This document shows, one piece after another, positions 1 to 11,283 of a stretch of 64,000 nucleotides of DNA; positions within the stretch are counted from its first letter, which is position 1; each line of letters begins with the position of its first letter. Origin of the DNA: Verrucomicrobiales bacterium (GTDB lineage: Bacteria > Verrucomicrobiota > Verrucomicrobiia > Verrucomicrobiales > DEV007); the NCBI GenBank assembly GCA_029213195.1, contig JARGNI010000004.1, positions 157,139 through 221,138 of the forward strand, written 5' to 3'. The notes beneath the pieces were generated by a model. The model saw nothing but the letters and a program-made list of their open reading frames with translations. It was not told the DNA's origin and did not search any database. Both the position numbers and the translations under genes were made by a program.

Positions 1-210
1 CTGCCTGACAAAGTGAGAATCTCCGGAACCCGCCAGACTCCCGCACCGACCCGCGATGCTTCCAGCCAATGCCGCGAAGTTCTCGCCATGGAAATCGAGA
101 GTGGACGCTTCGTCAGAGAGATCAAACTGCCCCGTGAGATCGATCGTAACGAAGTAACCGCCAAGCAGGAAAATGGCCTGCTCTGGGTCGTGCTCCCCTT
201 CGTCTCCTAG
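1..210 (+). CDS. Small heat shock protein (Hsp20/alpha-crystallin), 3' part only
   Basis: The frame is open from the window edge, so the start and N-terminus are missing. The visible 69 residues fit the second half of an alpha-crystallin domain: an IsGtR-type strand, then 'AMEIESGRFVREIKLP' and the closing 'GLLWVVLP' strand, all typical of bacterial Hsp20 proteins. Such proteins are ATP-independent cytoplasmic holdases that keep unfolding proteins soluble until ATP-driven chaperones act. The gene lies 34 bases before lon, so both may belong to one protein-quality-control unit. There is no I-x-I tail after the domain; the protein stops at 'PFVS'. Family call is good; the length cannot be judged. 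Confidence 0.8.
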   Translation: MPDKVRISGTRQTPAPTRDASSQCREVLAMEIESGRFVREIKLPREIDRNEVTAKQENGLLWVVLPFVS

Positions 211-244
211 GCACCCTGCTCTTTTCCCTTTTTTCAATTCCTGT

Positions 245-2653
<2,409 letters not shown>

Positions 2654-2766
2654 AATGCCGCACTCTTTCCTTTGCGGGATTGCCCAACGGGGAGAAAACA
2701 CGGTATCCTTGGAAGAGTTTTTTTCGTGAGTCCGCTTCTTCTGACGGATCGCTTCTCGCATCGACC

Positions 2767-3441
2767 ATGTTTTTCTTCGCCAACTCCTGCTTTTTTCGAA
2801 AGGCTCATATTGCCTTCTCCGGAGCAGTCCTACTCTTTTCCCCCATGGTGATCGGAGAGGAGACGGAAAAGGATTTTATTCTCCCCGAGAAGATCGACGA
2901 ACAACAGTTCACGGCCTTGAAAGAACAATCTCCGTTTACCCGCGTCCTCGACTTCGCCGAGACGGTTCGGCTGACGGGGATCGCGATCATTGATGGCGAG
3001 CAAGTGGCCACAGTTCGAGATCGGCAGAAAGGGAATAGCTACGTGATCTCAGGAAAAGCCAATGACCAGGGATGGAAGATGGTCGGAGTGGATTCCAACA
3101 CGGATCTCGCGGAAGTCGTCGCCACCTTTTCCGTGAACGGAGGAGAAGAGATCACCCTTCAGTTCGATGAGAAGCAGCTCAATCCCGTGCCATCGCCCAA
3201 AGGCACGCGATCGATCCAGGTGAATCGTGATCTCGCTCGCAAACCTCCACCCACCCAGGAAGAACGCAAAAAGTTTGGCGAATGGGTCCGCAATCGGATG
3301 AGCAAGATGTCGGATGAACAGAAGAAACGAGTCGGTCAAATCATGCAGGAAAAGATGAAGGCCAATCAAAATCTCACCGATCGCCAGAAAGGCGACATTT
3401 TCGTCAAAATCCTCGACTACGTGGAGTCTGGGAAGAAGTAG
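2767..3441 (+). CDS. Secreted hypothetical protein
   Basis: 224 residues from ATG 2767. The N-terminus has a hydrophobic stretch ('HIAFSGAVLLFSPMVIG') that reads as a signal peptide, so the protein is probably exported. The middle is beta-rich with no family I recognise. The last 60 residues are charged and helical, starting with 'KPPPTQEERKKFGEWV' and ending 'FVKILDYVESGKK'. That end resembles in style a segment of the PQQ hybrid at 20166-22646 ('FIRILDYIRSNGK'), suggesting a small shared helical module. The frame continues upstream to a GTG touching the lon stop, but the signal peptide favours 2767. Function unknown. Confidence 0.6.
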   Translation: MFFFANSCFFRKAHIAFSGAVLLFSPMVIGEETEKDFILPEKIDEQQFTALKEQSPFTRVLDFAETVRLTGIAIIDGEQVATVRDRQKGNSYVISGKANDQGWKMVGVDSNTDLAEVVATFSVNGGEEITLQFDEKQLNPVPSPKGTRSIQVNRDLARKPPPTQEERKKFGEWVRNRMSKMSDEQKKRVGQIMQEKMKANQNLTDRQKGDIFVKILDYVESGKK

Positions 3442-3484
3442 TCGTCGGATTCGATTCTCCTCGAAGAGACTTCCAGCGAAGGTA

Positions 3485-3913
3485 TCAGGACTTCGCAGTA
3501 CGCCTCTTGAAAATCCAGAGCGACACTCCAGCGAGGAAACCAAAGACGAGGGTTCCCGCATACGACAATCCAAGAGTGGTGTTGCTGATTGGCATCCTTT
3601 CAAAAATGGGCAGCAGCAAAGCTCCAGCAGCAGCGAAAAGAAATGGGAGCACCCATTTCTGCCCAAGACAAAAAAGCCAGATCATCCCTGGGACCGCACC
3701 CACGCAGCCCGCTCCGATCGCCATGGTATGCTGAAAACAACTCAGCGCAAAACGACTGGTCCACCACGAATCTCCAGCAAAGGCAGCAATGAAACTCCCG
3801 AAGATTCCTCCCAGGGCAGCGCCAACCAAGCTGACTGCCGCTGCGAAATAAAACTGCCACTTGAGTTTCGCACTGCTCTTCTTCAAGGAGGGGTTTGGGG
3901 ATGGTGCAGGCAT
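3485..3913 (-). CDS. Small integral membrane protein, unknown function
   Basis: 142 residues from ATG at 3913; an in-frame GTG at 3940 would add nine. After a short charged N-terminus ('LKKSSAKLKWQ') there are four hydrophobic segments, roughly residues 20-45, 60-83, 87-105 and 115-135, and the protein ends with a positively charged 'FKRRTAKS', predicting both ends in the cytoplasm. Gly/Ala-rich helices are seen but no catalytic motif. It converges with the secreted protein gene ending at 3441. I do not recognise a family; the steady hydrophobic pattern argues for a real gene. Confidence 0.55.
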   Translation of the reverse strand: MPAPSPNPSLKKSSAKLKWQFYFAAAVSLVGAALGGIFGSFIAAFAGDSWWTSRFALSCFQHTMAIGAGCVGAVPGMIWLFCLGQKWVLPFLFAAAGALLLPIFERMPISNTTLGLSYAGTLVFGFLAGVSLWIFKRRTAKS

Positions 3914-4063
3914 ATTCTTCGTCACACGAAAGACTGCCACATCACCATCAAATCCCTAAATCGTTAAATCGAATCCTCGCATCGCCTCAATCAATCGAGC
4001 AAAGGACTCCATTGCTGAAGAGTGGTCTCGCAACAAAAGGACCTTCCCCGGACAGGGAAAGTC

Positions 4064-4474
4064 TCAACACTCCACCCCCTCCTTCGATTCCCAGAAGGAA
4101 ATCGCCGCCCCCTGCGGATCGACGATGACGGCGAAGCGTCCCATGGGAAGGTCGGTCACTTCCTTCACGACCTGCGCTCCGAGATCCACCGCTTTGGCAA
4201 CGGCTGCGTCGGCATCTTGCACCGTGACATAGGCACACCACATCGGAGGACAGTCTCCCATCTCTTCGGTGATCTGAACCATCCCAGCAACGGGGCGATC
4301 TCCAAGCTTGAACATGTGATACTCCCCATAGGGCATCGGGACGGATTCATGTGTCCATCCCAGGAGACTCTTGTAGAACTCAATCGATCCTCCCACATCC
4401 GGACTCATCAACTCGTTCCAAGAGATCATTCCGGGGGTCATGTCTGGCTCATATGAATCGGCTTGTTCGCTCAT
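4064..4474 (-). CDS. VOC (glyoxalase/bleomycin resistance) superfamily protein
   Basis: 136 residues, one beta-alpha-beta-beta-beta pair of the vicinal oxygen chelate fold. Evidence: 'ISWNELMSPDVGGSIEFYKSLLGW' at the N-terminus, a central 'PVAGMVQI' strand, and 'VIVDPQGAAISFWESK' at the C-terminus, the pattern of the small VOC proteins annotated as glyoxalase-like or hydroxylase-like. These are usually dimeric, often metal-binding cytoplasmic proteins; the substrate cannot be read from sequence. The C-terminal metal-ligand Glu could be the one in 'FWESK'. The short leader upstream is A/T-rich. Family confident, reaction unknown. Confidence 0.8.
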   Translation of the reverse strand: MSEQADSYEPDMTPGMISWNELMSPDVGGSIEFYKSLLGWTHESVPMPYGEYHMFKLGDRPVAGMVQITEEMGDCPPMWCAYVTVQDADAAVAKAVDLGAQVVKEVTDLPMGRFAVIVDPQGAAISFWESKEGVEC

Positions 4475-4624
4475 AATTTCTTCGATGGGCTAATGATTGG
4501 AAATCGGATCCACAAGAATTGCAGATCCTATACTGTATCTATGAACACTTCTTTTCGATCTTCCAAGCAAATTCTTGTAAATTCTTTCCTGCGTTCCTCG
4601 AAGAATCGGTGAGAAGTGGGTTTC

Positions 4625-6067
4625 TCACTCTTTCACATCGAAACAGGCAAGATAGTTCTGGTCTCGAATATAAAGGCGACCCCCTGCCACGACGGGATAG
4701 GCCCAGGTATTCCGCCCGGACAATTGCTCGATCTCGAATTGCCCGAGCTTCTCGAATCCGTCCGGACTCGCCTTGGCCAGGGTGACCCCTCCGCCTTCCT
4801 CGTTGTAGCAAAAGAGGAGACCGTCAGCGATCAGGACGCTGCCCTTGGTCGTGAAACGCTCTTTGTGATTCCACACCATCTCCCCGGCCTCCCAGGACTG
4901 GCAGATGAGACCGGCCCCATCCGAGAAGCCATAAATGTGGTCGCCGAGTTTCACGACTCCGCCATGATGGTTTTTCATCTCGCGATTGTCCCATTCGTCG
5001 CTGGTCGATCGGCCCCGCACGTTTACGAGCTTGCATCCGACTCCGTATCCGGTCGTGATAAAGACCTGGTCATTGGCGACAACAGGAGTCGCCGCGACTG
5101 CCGTGGCCCCCCGCCAGTCGCTATCCCAAAGCTTCTTCCCTGTTTCCGCCTCGACACCCACAAGCATATTCATAAAGAGCTTCACGTATTGCTTTGTGCC
5201 CTTGATCTCAGCACCGACGATGGAGGTGTATTCCGCCGAACCCGCATTGTCGATATCGGCACCCCAGATTTTCTCTCCTGTCGCGAGGTCGAGGGCGACG
5301 ATGGAATCGCTCGAACCGCCGGGAGAAATGACGACGCGATCTCCGTCGACGAGAGGAGACTCGGTGTAGCCCCAGTGGCCCATGGCCCCGGAAAAGTCCG
5401 ATCGGTAGTCCACCGACCAAAGCTCGCTTCCATTCTCGGCGTTGAGACAGACCAGTTTCCCGAGAGGAGAAAGCACGAGCAGTTTTCCATCCGCATAGGT
5501 CGGGGTCGAACGAGGACCAGCGCCCATACCTCCGTATCCTTCCCCATCATCACTCCCAAACGTCGTCTCCCAGATCTTCTCTCCCGTCTCTGGATTCAAG
5601 GCAAACGCCGTGAGCTGACCATTCACCGTGGCATTGTGGAACAAGGTCCCGTTCGCCACGACAATGGTACTGTATCCTTCCCCGGCCTGATCGATCGACC
5701 ACAATTTCTCCGGACCTCCTTCGGGCCACGATTTCAAAAGCCCGGTTTCCTGCGAAACATTCGTTTGCTCCGGACCACGAAAGCGGGGCCACTCTCCCGC
5801 ACTTCCACCCGAGGTCGCAGTCGCGCTCTTTCCGGGATTGGCCGAGACGAAATCACGATCTTCCTGCGATAGACTGGTAAGGGGAACGCTGACTTCGCGG
5901 CCCTGGAAACCGAGAACGACATTTCCGTTTTCCGTTCGGAGAAACTCCGCCTCGATCTGTCGACCAGTCGCCGCCTGTGTCCACGTTCGTGCCTCCAACG
6001 GCAGCGGCATCGAGGCCGCGGAAAAGAGGAAGGCGATGAGAATTGAAATAGGTGTTCGATTTTTCAT
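4625..6067 (-). CDS. Secreted PQQ-like beta-propeller protein with SHD1-like domain
   Basis: 480 residues from ATG 6067. A signal peptide ('ISILIAFLFSAASMPLPLEA') is followed by an SHD1-like domain at about 25-80 ('TWTQAATGRQIEAEFL', then 'VPLTSLSQEDRDFV'), a module common in secreted PVC-group proteins. The rest is a WD/PQQ-like propeller starting at 'WPRFRGPEQTNVSQETGLL', with repeated blades of the form 'LNPETGEKIWE', 'LNAENGSELWS', 'LDLATGEKIWG' and 'VEAETGKKLWD'. Probably periplasmic. I see no heme motif and cannot assign an enzymatic activity; many such proteins are scaffolds. It is divergent from the sigma factor at 6150, with 82 bases between. Confidence 0.85.
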   Translation of the reverse strand: MKNRTPISILIAFLFSAASMPLPLEARTWTQAATGRQIEAEFLRTENGNVVLGFQGREVSVPLTSLSQEDRDFVSANPGKSATATSGGSAGEWPRFRGPEQTNVSQETGLLKSWPEGGPEKLWSIDQAGEGYSTIVVANGTLFHNATVNGQLTAFALNPETGEKIWETTFGSDDGEGYGGMGAGPRSTPTYADGKLLVLSPLGKLVCLNAENGSELWSVDYRSDFSGAMGHWGYTESPLVDGDRVVISPGGSSDSIVALDLATGEKIWGADIDNAGSAEYTSIVGAEIKGTKQYVKLFMNMLVGVEAETGKKLWDSDWRGATAVAATPVVANDQVFITTGYGVGCKLVNVRGRSTSDEWDNREMKNHHGGVVKLGDHIYGFSDGAGLICQSWEAGEMVWNHKERFTTKGSVLIADGLLFCYNEEGGGVTLAKASPDGFEKLGQFEIEQLSGRNTWAYPVVAGGRLYIRDQNYLACFDVKE

Positions 6068-6149
6068 ATACTCTCTTCTTCGAGAAAACGGGAAGCCGGT
6101 CGCAAGAAAAAGAAAAAAAGACCGTTCCCGATTTTCCTCCTTTCCTGCC

Positions 6150-6875
6150 ATGTCCGATCCCCACCGAAATACTCAGGCCTTTTTCGCGACGACACGCTGG
6201 AGCATCGTGGCCCAGAGCCAGGGTGAGGGGCCCGACGCGCAACACGCGTTGGAAACCCTTTGCCGCACCTATTGGGAACCGCTCTATGCCTTCGCCCGGA
6301 GATCGGGCCAAAGATCGAGCGACGCCGAAGATTCGGTGCAGAGTTACTTCCGGATGCTGGTGGAAAAGGAACTCTTCACCGAGGCCGATGCGGATCGAGG
6401 GAAGCTGAGAACCTTTCTCCTGACCACCTTTCGCCGCTTCATTACCGATGAGCATCGTCACGCTTCCGCCCAGAAGCGGGGAGGTGCCTTCGAGCATCTG
6501 CCCTTCGATGCCGAGAAGGGAGAGTCCTGGTATGAACGACAGAGCAGTGAAGAGTCCGCCGAAAAGATCTTCGACCGTCGCTGGGCCCTCACCGTGATGG
6601 AGCAGGCCATGAAGAAACTCCGGGATCGCTGGGAGTCCCGAGGCAAGGTCGAGCAGTTCGACCTGATCCGTCCCTACCTCACGGCTCCACCGGAGCCTCA
6701 CGCCTACGCAGAGATCGGGGAAAAAACTGGTCTCGGACTGAGCGGGGTCAAATCTGCGGTCGCAAGGCTGCGGTCCCAGTTCGGAGAATTTCTCCGCGCC
6801 GAAGTTCGGGAAACGCAACTCGACGAGAAAAATTTCGAAGAAGAGATGCAGGCGCTTTTCTCCGCATTCTCCTGA
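6150..6875 (+). CDS. ECF-type RNA polymerase sigma factor paired with Ser/Thr kinase
   Basis: 241 residues. Region 2 is visible as 'FFATTRWSIVAQSQ' to 'LCRTYWEPLYAFARRSG', 'DAEDSVQSYFRMLVEKELF' and 'LRTFLLTTFRRFITDEHR'; region 4 is the helix-turn-helix 'YAEIGEKTGLGLSGVKSAVARLRSQF'. This is the divergent ECF type of planctomycetes and verrucomicrobia ('RWSIVA...', about 200-240 aa). It directs RNA polymerase to a small regulon. The stop at 6873-6875 is one base before the kinase start at 6877, so the two are almost certainly co-translated. In this class the partner kinase is thought to control sigma activity in place of a classical anti-sigma factor. ATG at 6150 is the start that gives the conserved N-terminus. 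Confidence 0.88.
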   Translation: MSDPHRNTQAFFATTRWSIVAQSQGEGPDAQHALETLCRTYWEPLYAFARRSGQRSSDAEDSVQSYFRMLVEKELFTEADADRGKLRTFLLTTFRRFITDEHRHASAQKRGGAFEHLPFDAEKGESWYERQSSEESAEKIFDRRWALTVMEQAMKKLRDRWESRGKVEQFDLIRPYLTAPPEPHAYAEIGEKTGLGLSGVKSAVARLRSQFGEFLRAEVRETQLDEKNFEEEMQALFSAFS

Positions 6876-6876
6876 C

Positions 6877-8214
6877 ATGGCTGACCCATCCGACAACTCC
6901 GACGACCTCCTCGAGGGGCTCGATCCCCAGGTGCTTTTTTCGGAAGGCTTCTCGACCCAGTCACCCCTTCCGGAAATCCCCGGCTTCGCCCTGCGATCGA
7001 AGCTGGGGGAGGGGGGCATGGGAACCGTCTACCGTGCCTGGCAGGAGAGCCTGCAACGCGAGGTCGCTCTCAAACTCGTCCGGCCTGAACTGATCGCGCT
7101 GGAGCCGGACGCCACTTTCGAACGACTCGAACGAGAAGCACACTCGATGGCCAGGCTGAGCCATCCCCACATCGTCTCTGTCTACGACTTCATTCGCTTC
7201 GATGACGAAACCGTCGCTCTCGTCCTGGAATTGATCGAGGGAGAAACGCTCCGTACCCTCCTTCACCGTCACAAGGAAAGCGGTCTCCCTGTCGGAGAAT
7301 CCATGCGGCTGATCCGCGAGATCGGACAGGCCCTCGACGCAGCTCACGAAGCGGGCTTGGTTCACCGCGATATCAAGCCCGAGAACGTCCTGATCGATCT
7401 AGAAGGACACGCCCATGTCACCGATTTCGGGTTGGCGATTCCAATTGACGATGCCTCGACCCGATTGACGGCCTCCGGCACCACGGTGGGAACCCTCGCC
7501 TACCTCGCCCCGGAACAACTCGACGGGGCCCCGGTCGGCGTCGCGGCTGACCAGTTCAGCTTCTCCGTCTTGATTTACGAAATGTGGACGGGAGTCTGCC
7601 CGCGGGGGGTCGTCGAGCCACCCCACGAACTGCGCCGGGCGATTCATCCTGCAACCAGCCGGGTTCTCCTGCGAGCCATGAGCCGGAAACCCGAAGAACG
7701 TTTCCCTTCCGTCGCAGAGTTTGTGACCCGACTCTTCGGTGCCCAGAGGAAACGAAAGGGATCCGGTCGCTCGAGGCGCATCCATTCCGGACGCGCAGGT
7801 TCCCGGAAAACCCTTTCCCGACGAAATGCCCTCCTTCTCGGCGGCGCTGCCACAGGAGCAGCGAGTCTTGCCGGTCTCGCCATCGGCATTCCCGCGTGGC
7901 AGGAGGAAAGAAGCTGGAATGATTTGCTGAAAACCGCCGAGGTAGACCGTCCTACCAAGGGATATTGGATCCGAAACTCCAATGGATCCCTCACTTCGAA
8001 ACCCGGTCTTGCCGTCCTCCCTCTATCCATCGGAGAAAACGAACTGGGCTACCGCTACGAGGTGCGTTGCCGGGTGAAGCAGGAAGACCGAGTCGATGGC
8101 TTCGCCTTGTGCTTTCAAACCCCGAAAGGATTCGGCTCCGTCGAGTTCAACGCCCACGGACGGATCAGGCTATCCGGGATTCAGAAAGTCAACGGGGTCA
8201 TGCTCTGGGACTAG
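6877..8214 (+). CDS. Membrane Ser/Thr protein kinase, sensor domain cut by in-frame TAG
   Basis: 445 residues to a TAG at 8212-8214. PknB-type kinase domain at about 37-285: glycine loop 'LGEGGMGTVYRA', Lys66 in 'EVALK', catalytic Asp165 in 'HRDIKPEN', DFG at 183-185, and activation segment 'GTLAYLAPEQL'. A basic linker leads to one transmembrane helix at about 313-335 ('NALLLGGAATGAASLAGLAIG'). Beyond it starts a beta-rich, probably extracytoplasmic domain that the stop interrupts; the same frame runs on to 8454. The kinase core has every catalytic residue. It follows the sigma factor with one base of spacing and likely regulates it by phosphorylation. Confidence 0.9.
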   Translation: MADPSDNSDDLLEGLDPQVLFSEGFSTQSPLPEIPGFALRSKLGEGGMGTVYRAWQESLQREVALKLVRPELIALEPDATFERLEREAHSMARLSHPHIVSVYDFIRFDDETVALVLELIEGETLRTLLHRHKESGLPVGESMRLIREIGQALDAAHEAGLVHRDIKPENVLIDLEGHAHVTDFGLAIPIDDASTRLTASGTTVGTLAYLAPEQLDGAPVGVAADQFSFSVLIYEMWTGVCPRGVVEPPHELRRAIHPATSRVLLRAMSRKPEERFPSVAEFVTRLFGAQRKRKGSGRSRRIHSGRAGSRKTLSRRNALLLGGAATGAASLAGLAIGIPAWQEERSWNDLLKTAEVDRPTKGYWIRNSNGSLTSKPGLAVLPLSIGENELGYRYEVRCRVKQEDRVDGFALCFQTPKGFGSVEFNAHGRIRLSGIQKVNGVMLWD

Positions 8215-8454
8215 CCCGACTCACCCACGGTGGAAACTCCGCTCGGAAAATCCTTCGAGTTTCGACTTCGGGTCGAGGATTCCAAGCTCTCCTACTTTGT
8301 CGGAAAGCAGAAGATCGACGAGATCACGCTGGCTCCGGGAGACAATATCCACCTGCTCTGGCCCTGGGATTGGGACCAGCCACAAAATGGACTGGCGATC
8401 GCCTCGTATGATTCCCCGACCACCTTCCTCGAGGTCAAGTGGAGGGCGCTCTGA
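8215..8454 (+). pseudogene. Severed C-terminal part of the kinase sensor domain
   Basis: In the same frame as the kinase, 79 further sense codons follow the TAG at 8212-8214 and end in a TGA at 8452-8454. They continue the domain naturally: before the stop the text reads 'RLSGIQKVNGVMLWD', after it 'PDSPTVETPLGKSFEFRLRV' and later 'LLWPWDWDQPQNGLAIASYD', which looks like the second half of a jelly-roll or LamG/DUF1080-like sandwich. So one full protein of about 525 residues was likely ancestral. Either the stop is real (a truncated sensor), a sequencing error, or readthrough occurs. A GTG at 8230 could restart translation but there is no clear ribosome site. Confidence 0.7.
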
Positions 8455-8558
8455 TTGGGCCCGTGCGAATGCCGGAAGAGACTCTGGTCGGGACGGATAT
8501 TGAGAGTGAGTCATTTATCTACTGAATCAAAAGGGAATAACCTCTCACCTAGTACGCT

Positions 8559-8716
8559 CCCATGGCCTGAAGGGCCGCCTGCACAAAGCCCAGGCGTTCA
8601 GGCCTGGATTCCCGATCCATCAAATTCCCACGGCCTGAAGGGCCGCCCGCACAAAGCGCAGGTCTTCAGGCCTGGGGATTTCCGATCCATCAAATTCGTG
8701 CGGCCTGAAAGGTCGG
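8559..8716. repeat. Tandem palindromic repeats (REP-like), 2.3 copies
   Basis: Two near-identical direct repeats, 8559-8626 (68 bp) and 8627-8696 (70 bp), each opening with CGGCCTGAAGGGCCGCC or a one-base variant, carrying an internal CTTCAGGCC that pairs with GGCCTGAA, and closing with CCGATCCATCAAATT. A truncated third copy starts at 8697 and runs into the 3' end of the transposase gene. Inverted short repeats of this kind next to an IS200-type transposase are characteristic of REP/BIME elements mobilised by such enzymes. Confidence 0.75.
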
Positions 8717-8729
8717 GCGCGAGCGCGTG

Positions 8730-9182
8730 TCAGTCCCACACGTAACGCTCATCGTAATCGACCTCATACCTTCGAAGAAACTCTCGGAATTCTTCCTGAA
8801 AAGAGACTTCCGAATGATGCTCTTTCTGGTTTCGAATATAATTCCTCGCAATTTCGACCTTCCCGGGGGAAACGCTGAACCAACCATATCCGGCCTGCCA
8901 TTGGAACCTCGGATCCTTCTCAAACGTGAGATTCATCCACCGAGATGAATCCCCTTTTAACCGCCCGATGAAATCCTGATCGGATACTGATTTCGACTCG
9001 CACACCAAGAGATGCACGTGATCCGGCATTCCGTTGATCTCGATCAAGGTGCCACCCGCGCCGCGTACAATTCCACCAAGATACTCATACATTCGCTGCT
9101 CAACTTCGCCCGAAATCATCGGTTCGCGATTCTTGGTTGAAAAGATCAGGTGACCGTAATTGCAATGAAGCGATTGGGGCAT
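8730..9182 (-). mobile_element. tnpA: IS200/IS605-family single-strand transposase (TnpA, RAYT-like)
   Basis: 150 residues, the complete length for this family. Y1 transposases of the HUH class cut and rejoin single-stranded DNA at subterminal hairpins. The HUH motif is 'MPDHVHLLV'; the N-terminus 'HLIFSTKNREPMI' and the C-terminal 'NYIRNQKEHHSEVSFQEEF' with the candidate nucleophile Tyr, ending 'YEVDYDERYVWD', are typical of the group found in planctomycetes and verrucomicrobia. Reading frame intact, so possibly active. Palindromic repeats lie on both sides (8559-8716 and 9205-9305), which fits a REP-associated role rather than a plain insertion sequence. Confidence 0.9.
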
Positions 9183-9204
9183 AGCGACATTCTACTTCAA
9201 ATGA

Positions 9205-9305
9205 AAGCCCCCGGGCGACCTTTCAGGCCGCATTCTTCAGGACTCCCGGTTCCCGGTCCTGAAGGACCGGGCTTTGTTCGAAAGGGCCTTCAGCCCTGTT
9301 CAGGA
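9205..9305. repeat. Palindromic repeat cluster upstream of the transposase gene
   Basis: Several short hairpins with TGAA or TTCA loops. The clearest is CCCGGTCC, loop TGAA, GGACCGGG at 9252-9271, a perfect 8-bp stem. Beside it are CCTTTCAGGCC and AGGGCCTTCAGCCCT. The core 'GGCCTGAA/TTCAGGCC' is shared with the tandem repeats on the other side of the transposase, so both sides look like one repeat family bracketing the gene. Confidence 0.65.
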
Positions 9306-9382
9306 CTGAGTTCAGAAAAAATGATGAAATGCGATCCGCCAGAACAGGGTCGCATCATGGACTCAACCCTATTGGGGAGAGT

Positions 9383-10849
9383 TCACTCCTCGGAAAAATC
9401 TGGATTCGGCTCAGGCATGGCAGCACCGAGATCCTTTTGCCAGGCTGACAGTTTCTCCTGCAGCTCCTTCACTTTCTCCGGATTCTCCGTAGCAAGGTTT
9501 TCGGACTCCCTTTCGTCGAGAGCGAGATCGTAAAGCTCGACTTCGTCGTATTCCCAGAACTCGATCAGTTTCCAACGGCCGTCCCGAATCGCCGCTCCGG
9601 GTGCCCATCCGGACCCGTGGTAATGCGGATAGTGCCAATGCAGGCTGCGTGGGGATTTCCAGCTGCCTCCTCGCAAGAGGGGCATCAGGGATTCTCCGTC
9701 CGGGTGAAGCTCCGGCTCGGGAACGAGATCGGCCAGCTCGAGGATGGTCGGGAAAAAATCGGTGCTCATGACCGGATCGATGCAGACAGAGCCAGCGGTC
9801 GTGACGCCCGGGACGCGGACCAGGGTCGCCTCGCGAATTCCTCCCTCATAGAGCCAGCCTTTGCCGGCACGCAGAGGGAGGTTGGACGTCGGCCCGACTC
9901 GATCTTTTCCATCATCGGGCCGGGTGCAGAGCCCTCCGTTGTCGGAGAAAAAGAAGACCGCGGTGGTTTCGGCAAGCCCTTCATCTTCGAGCGCCCTCAG
10001 GATGGCTCCGACGCTCTGGTCGACGGCTGCCACCATGGAAGCAAACTCGGGATTGTCCTGCCGGGACCGGGACTGGGCATTCTTTTCCGGGATCGGGTCC
10101 GGTGTCTCTCCCGGAAACAACTCCGCCGCCTTCGCACGGAAATGCTCGATCTCTTTCTCGTAGGGTTGGATGGGGGTGTGGACGTTGTAGTAGGAGAGAT
10201 AGAGCAGGAAAGGCTTCTCCGGATCTCGATCGGCGAGAAACTGGATCGACTCCTCGGTGAGCCGCTCGGTCAGGTATTCGCCTTTCTCCTTCGCTTCGAG
10301 ACGAGGATTCTTCCATGGAGCATAGTAGCCTCCGGGAGGGCTTCCCCGATCATGCCCGCCGATGTTGATGTCGAATCCCTGGTCCTCGGGCCAGAACCCC
10401 TCGTCACCGAGGTGCCACTTGCCGGCAAAGAAGGTCGCGTACCCGTTTTCCTTCAGCTTCTCAGCAATGGTGACTTCTTCGAGCGCGAGCTGGTTGTGGT
10501 CTTCCAGCTTGAGAAACCGCTGCTTCCCGCCCTTGGGCGGGCTGGCTCCCGGGATCCAGTCCGTGATCCCGAGACGGGCGGGATGTTTTCCCGTCATGAT
10601 GCTGGCTCGTGTCGGAGAACAGATCGAAGCCGCGGCGTAGCCGTTGGTGAACCGCATTCCCGACTCGGCAAGAGCGTCAATATTCGGCGTCTCGTGAAAG
10701 GTGCTGCCGTTGCACCCGACATCGGCCCAGCCGAGGTCGTCGACGAGAAAGAAAAGGATGTTCCTTGGCTTGGCTTCGCTCGAGGAAACCAGGAACAGAA
10801 AAAGTGCGACGAAGAGAGTGGAGTTCCCACAAATTCTTCTCGCCATCAT
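9383..10849 (-). CDS. Secreted sulfatase (arylsulfatase A-like)
   Basis: 488 residues from the first ATG (10849). Signal peptide '[17 protein letters not shown]', then the alkaline-phosphatase-fold sulfatase domain: metal site '[15 protein letters not shown]', formylglycine motif C77-S-P-T-R followed by '[13 protein letters not shown]', substrate/metal motif 'GKWHLG' and a second metal site 'VFFFSDNGG'. Cys77 must be oxidised to formylglycine by a maturase, which is not encoded in this window. It hydrolyses sulfate esters in the periplasm or outside; in marine verrucomicrobia the usual targets are sulfated polysaccharides, but the substrate cannot be read here. It follows the Cys-rich gene (10862) by 12 bases, probably one transcript. 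Confidence 0.92.
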   Translation of the reverse strand: MMARRICGNSTLFVALFLFLVSSSEAKPRNILFFLVDDLGWADVGCNGSTFHETPNIDALAESGMRFTNGYAAASICSPTRASIMTGKHPARLGITDWIPGASPPKGGKQRFLKLEDHNQLALEEVTIAEKLKENGYATFFAGKWHLGDEGFWPEDQGFDINIGGHDRGSPPGGYYAPWKNPRLEAKEKGEYLTERLTEESIQFLADRDPEKPFLLYLSYYNVHTPIQPYEKEIEHFRAKAAELFPGETPDPIPEKNAQSRSRQDNPEFASMVAAVDQSVGAILRALEDEGLAETTAVFFFSDNGGLCTRPDDGKDRVGPTSNLPLRAGKGWLYEGGIREATLVRVPGVTTAGSVCIDPVMSTDFFPTILELADLVPEPELHPDGESLMPLLRGGSWKSPRSLHWHYPHYHGSGWAPGAAIRDGRWKLIEFWEYDEVELYDLALDERESENLATENPEKVKELQEKLSAWQKDLGAAMPEPNPDFSEE

Positions 10850-10861
10850 CTCAGTCACGGA

Positions 10862-11173
10862 TCACTTGTTGCACTCGTAGCAACGAGAGTCCCGGACGAC
10901 GCACTTCCAGGTGCGCTGGACACCGTTGGAGTAACGATCGCGATAGGTGATCACCTTGACGGTGTATTTCTCGTAGCGACCGCAGGGAAGACAGATCTTG
11001 CGCTCCTCGCACTCTGTCTTGATGCGAACCGTGTAGTACTTGATGACTCCGCGCGGTGGCTTGTAATCGCCGCGTCCACATTCGCAGTGAGAAAAGCGAC
11101 CCGCTTCGGCCGAGGGAACGACAAAAGCGAATGCGATCGCGAAGAGGGAAAGGAAGAGCCAGGTTTTCGTCAT
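10862..11173 (-). CDS. Small secreted cysteine-rich protein
   Basis: 103 residues. Signal peptide with a clear 'PSAEA' cleavage region, leaving a basic mature part of about 79 residues with nine cysteines, partly in pairs ('HCECG', 'KICLPC', 'SRCYECNK'). Repeated 'KYYTVRIKT' and 'KYTVKVITY' strands point to a beta-rich, disulfide-bonded or metal-binding domain. No family recognised. It lies directly ahead of the sulfatase on the same strand. Whether it acts with the sulfatase, for example as an extracellular binding partner, is inference from position only. Confidence 0.6.
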   Translation of the reverse strand: MTKTWLFLSLFAIAFAFVVPSAEAGRFSHCECGRGDYKPPRGVIKYYTVRIKTECEERKICLPCGRYEKYTVKVITYRDRYSNGVQRTWKCVVRDSRCYECNK

Positions 11174-11283
11174 CGTAAAAAGCAGGTTGTCCTATTGGAA
11201 TAGGACAAATGCGGCGACGAATCAAACCCTATTTCGCGCCAGCTGCGCAATTCCGAGCGCCAGGGCCGGGTTTGGAAACTCGA

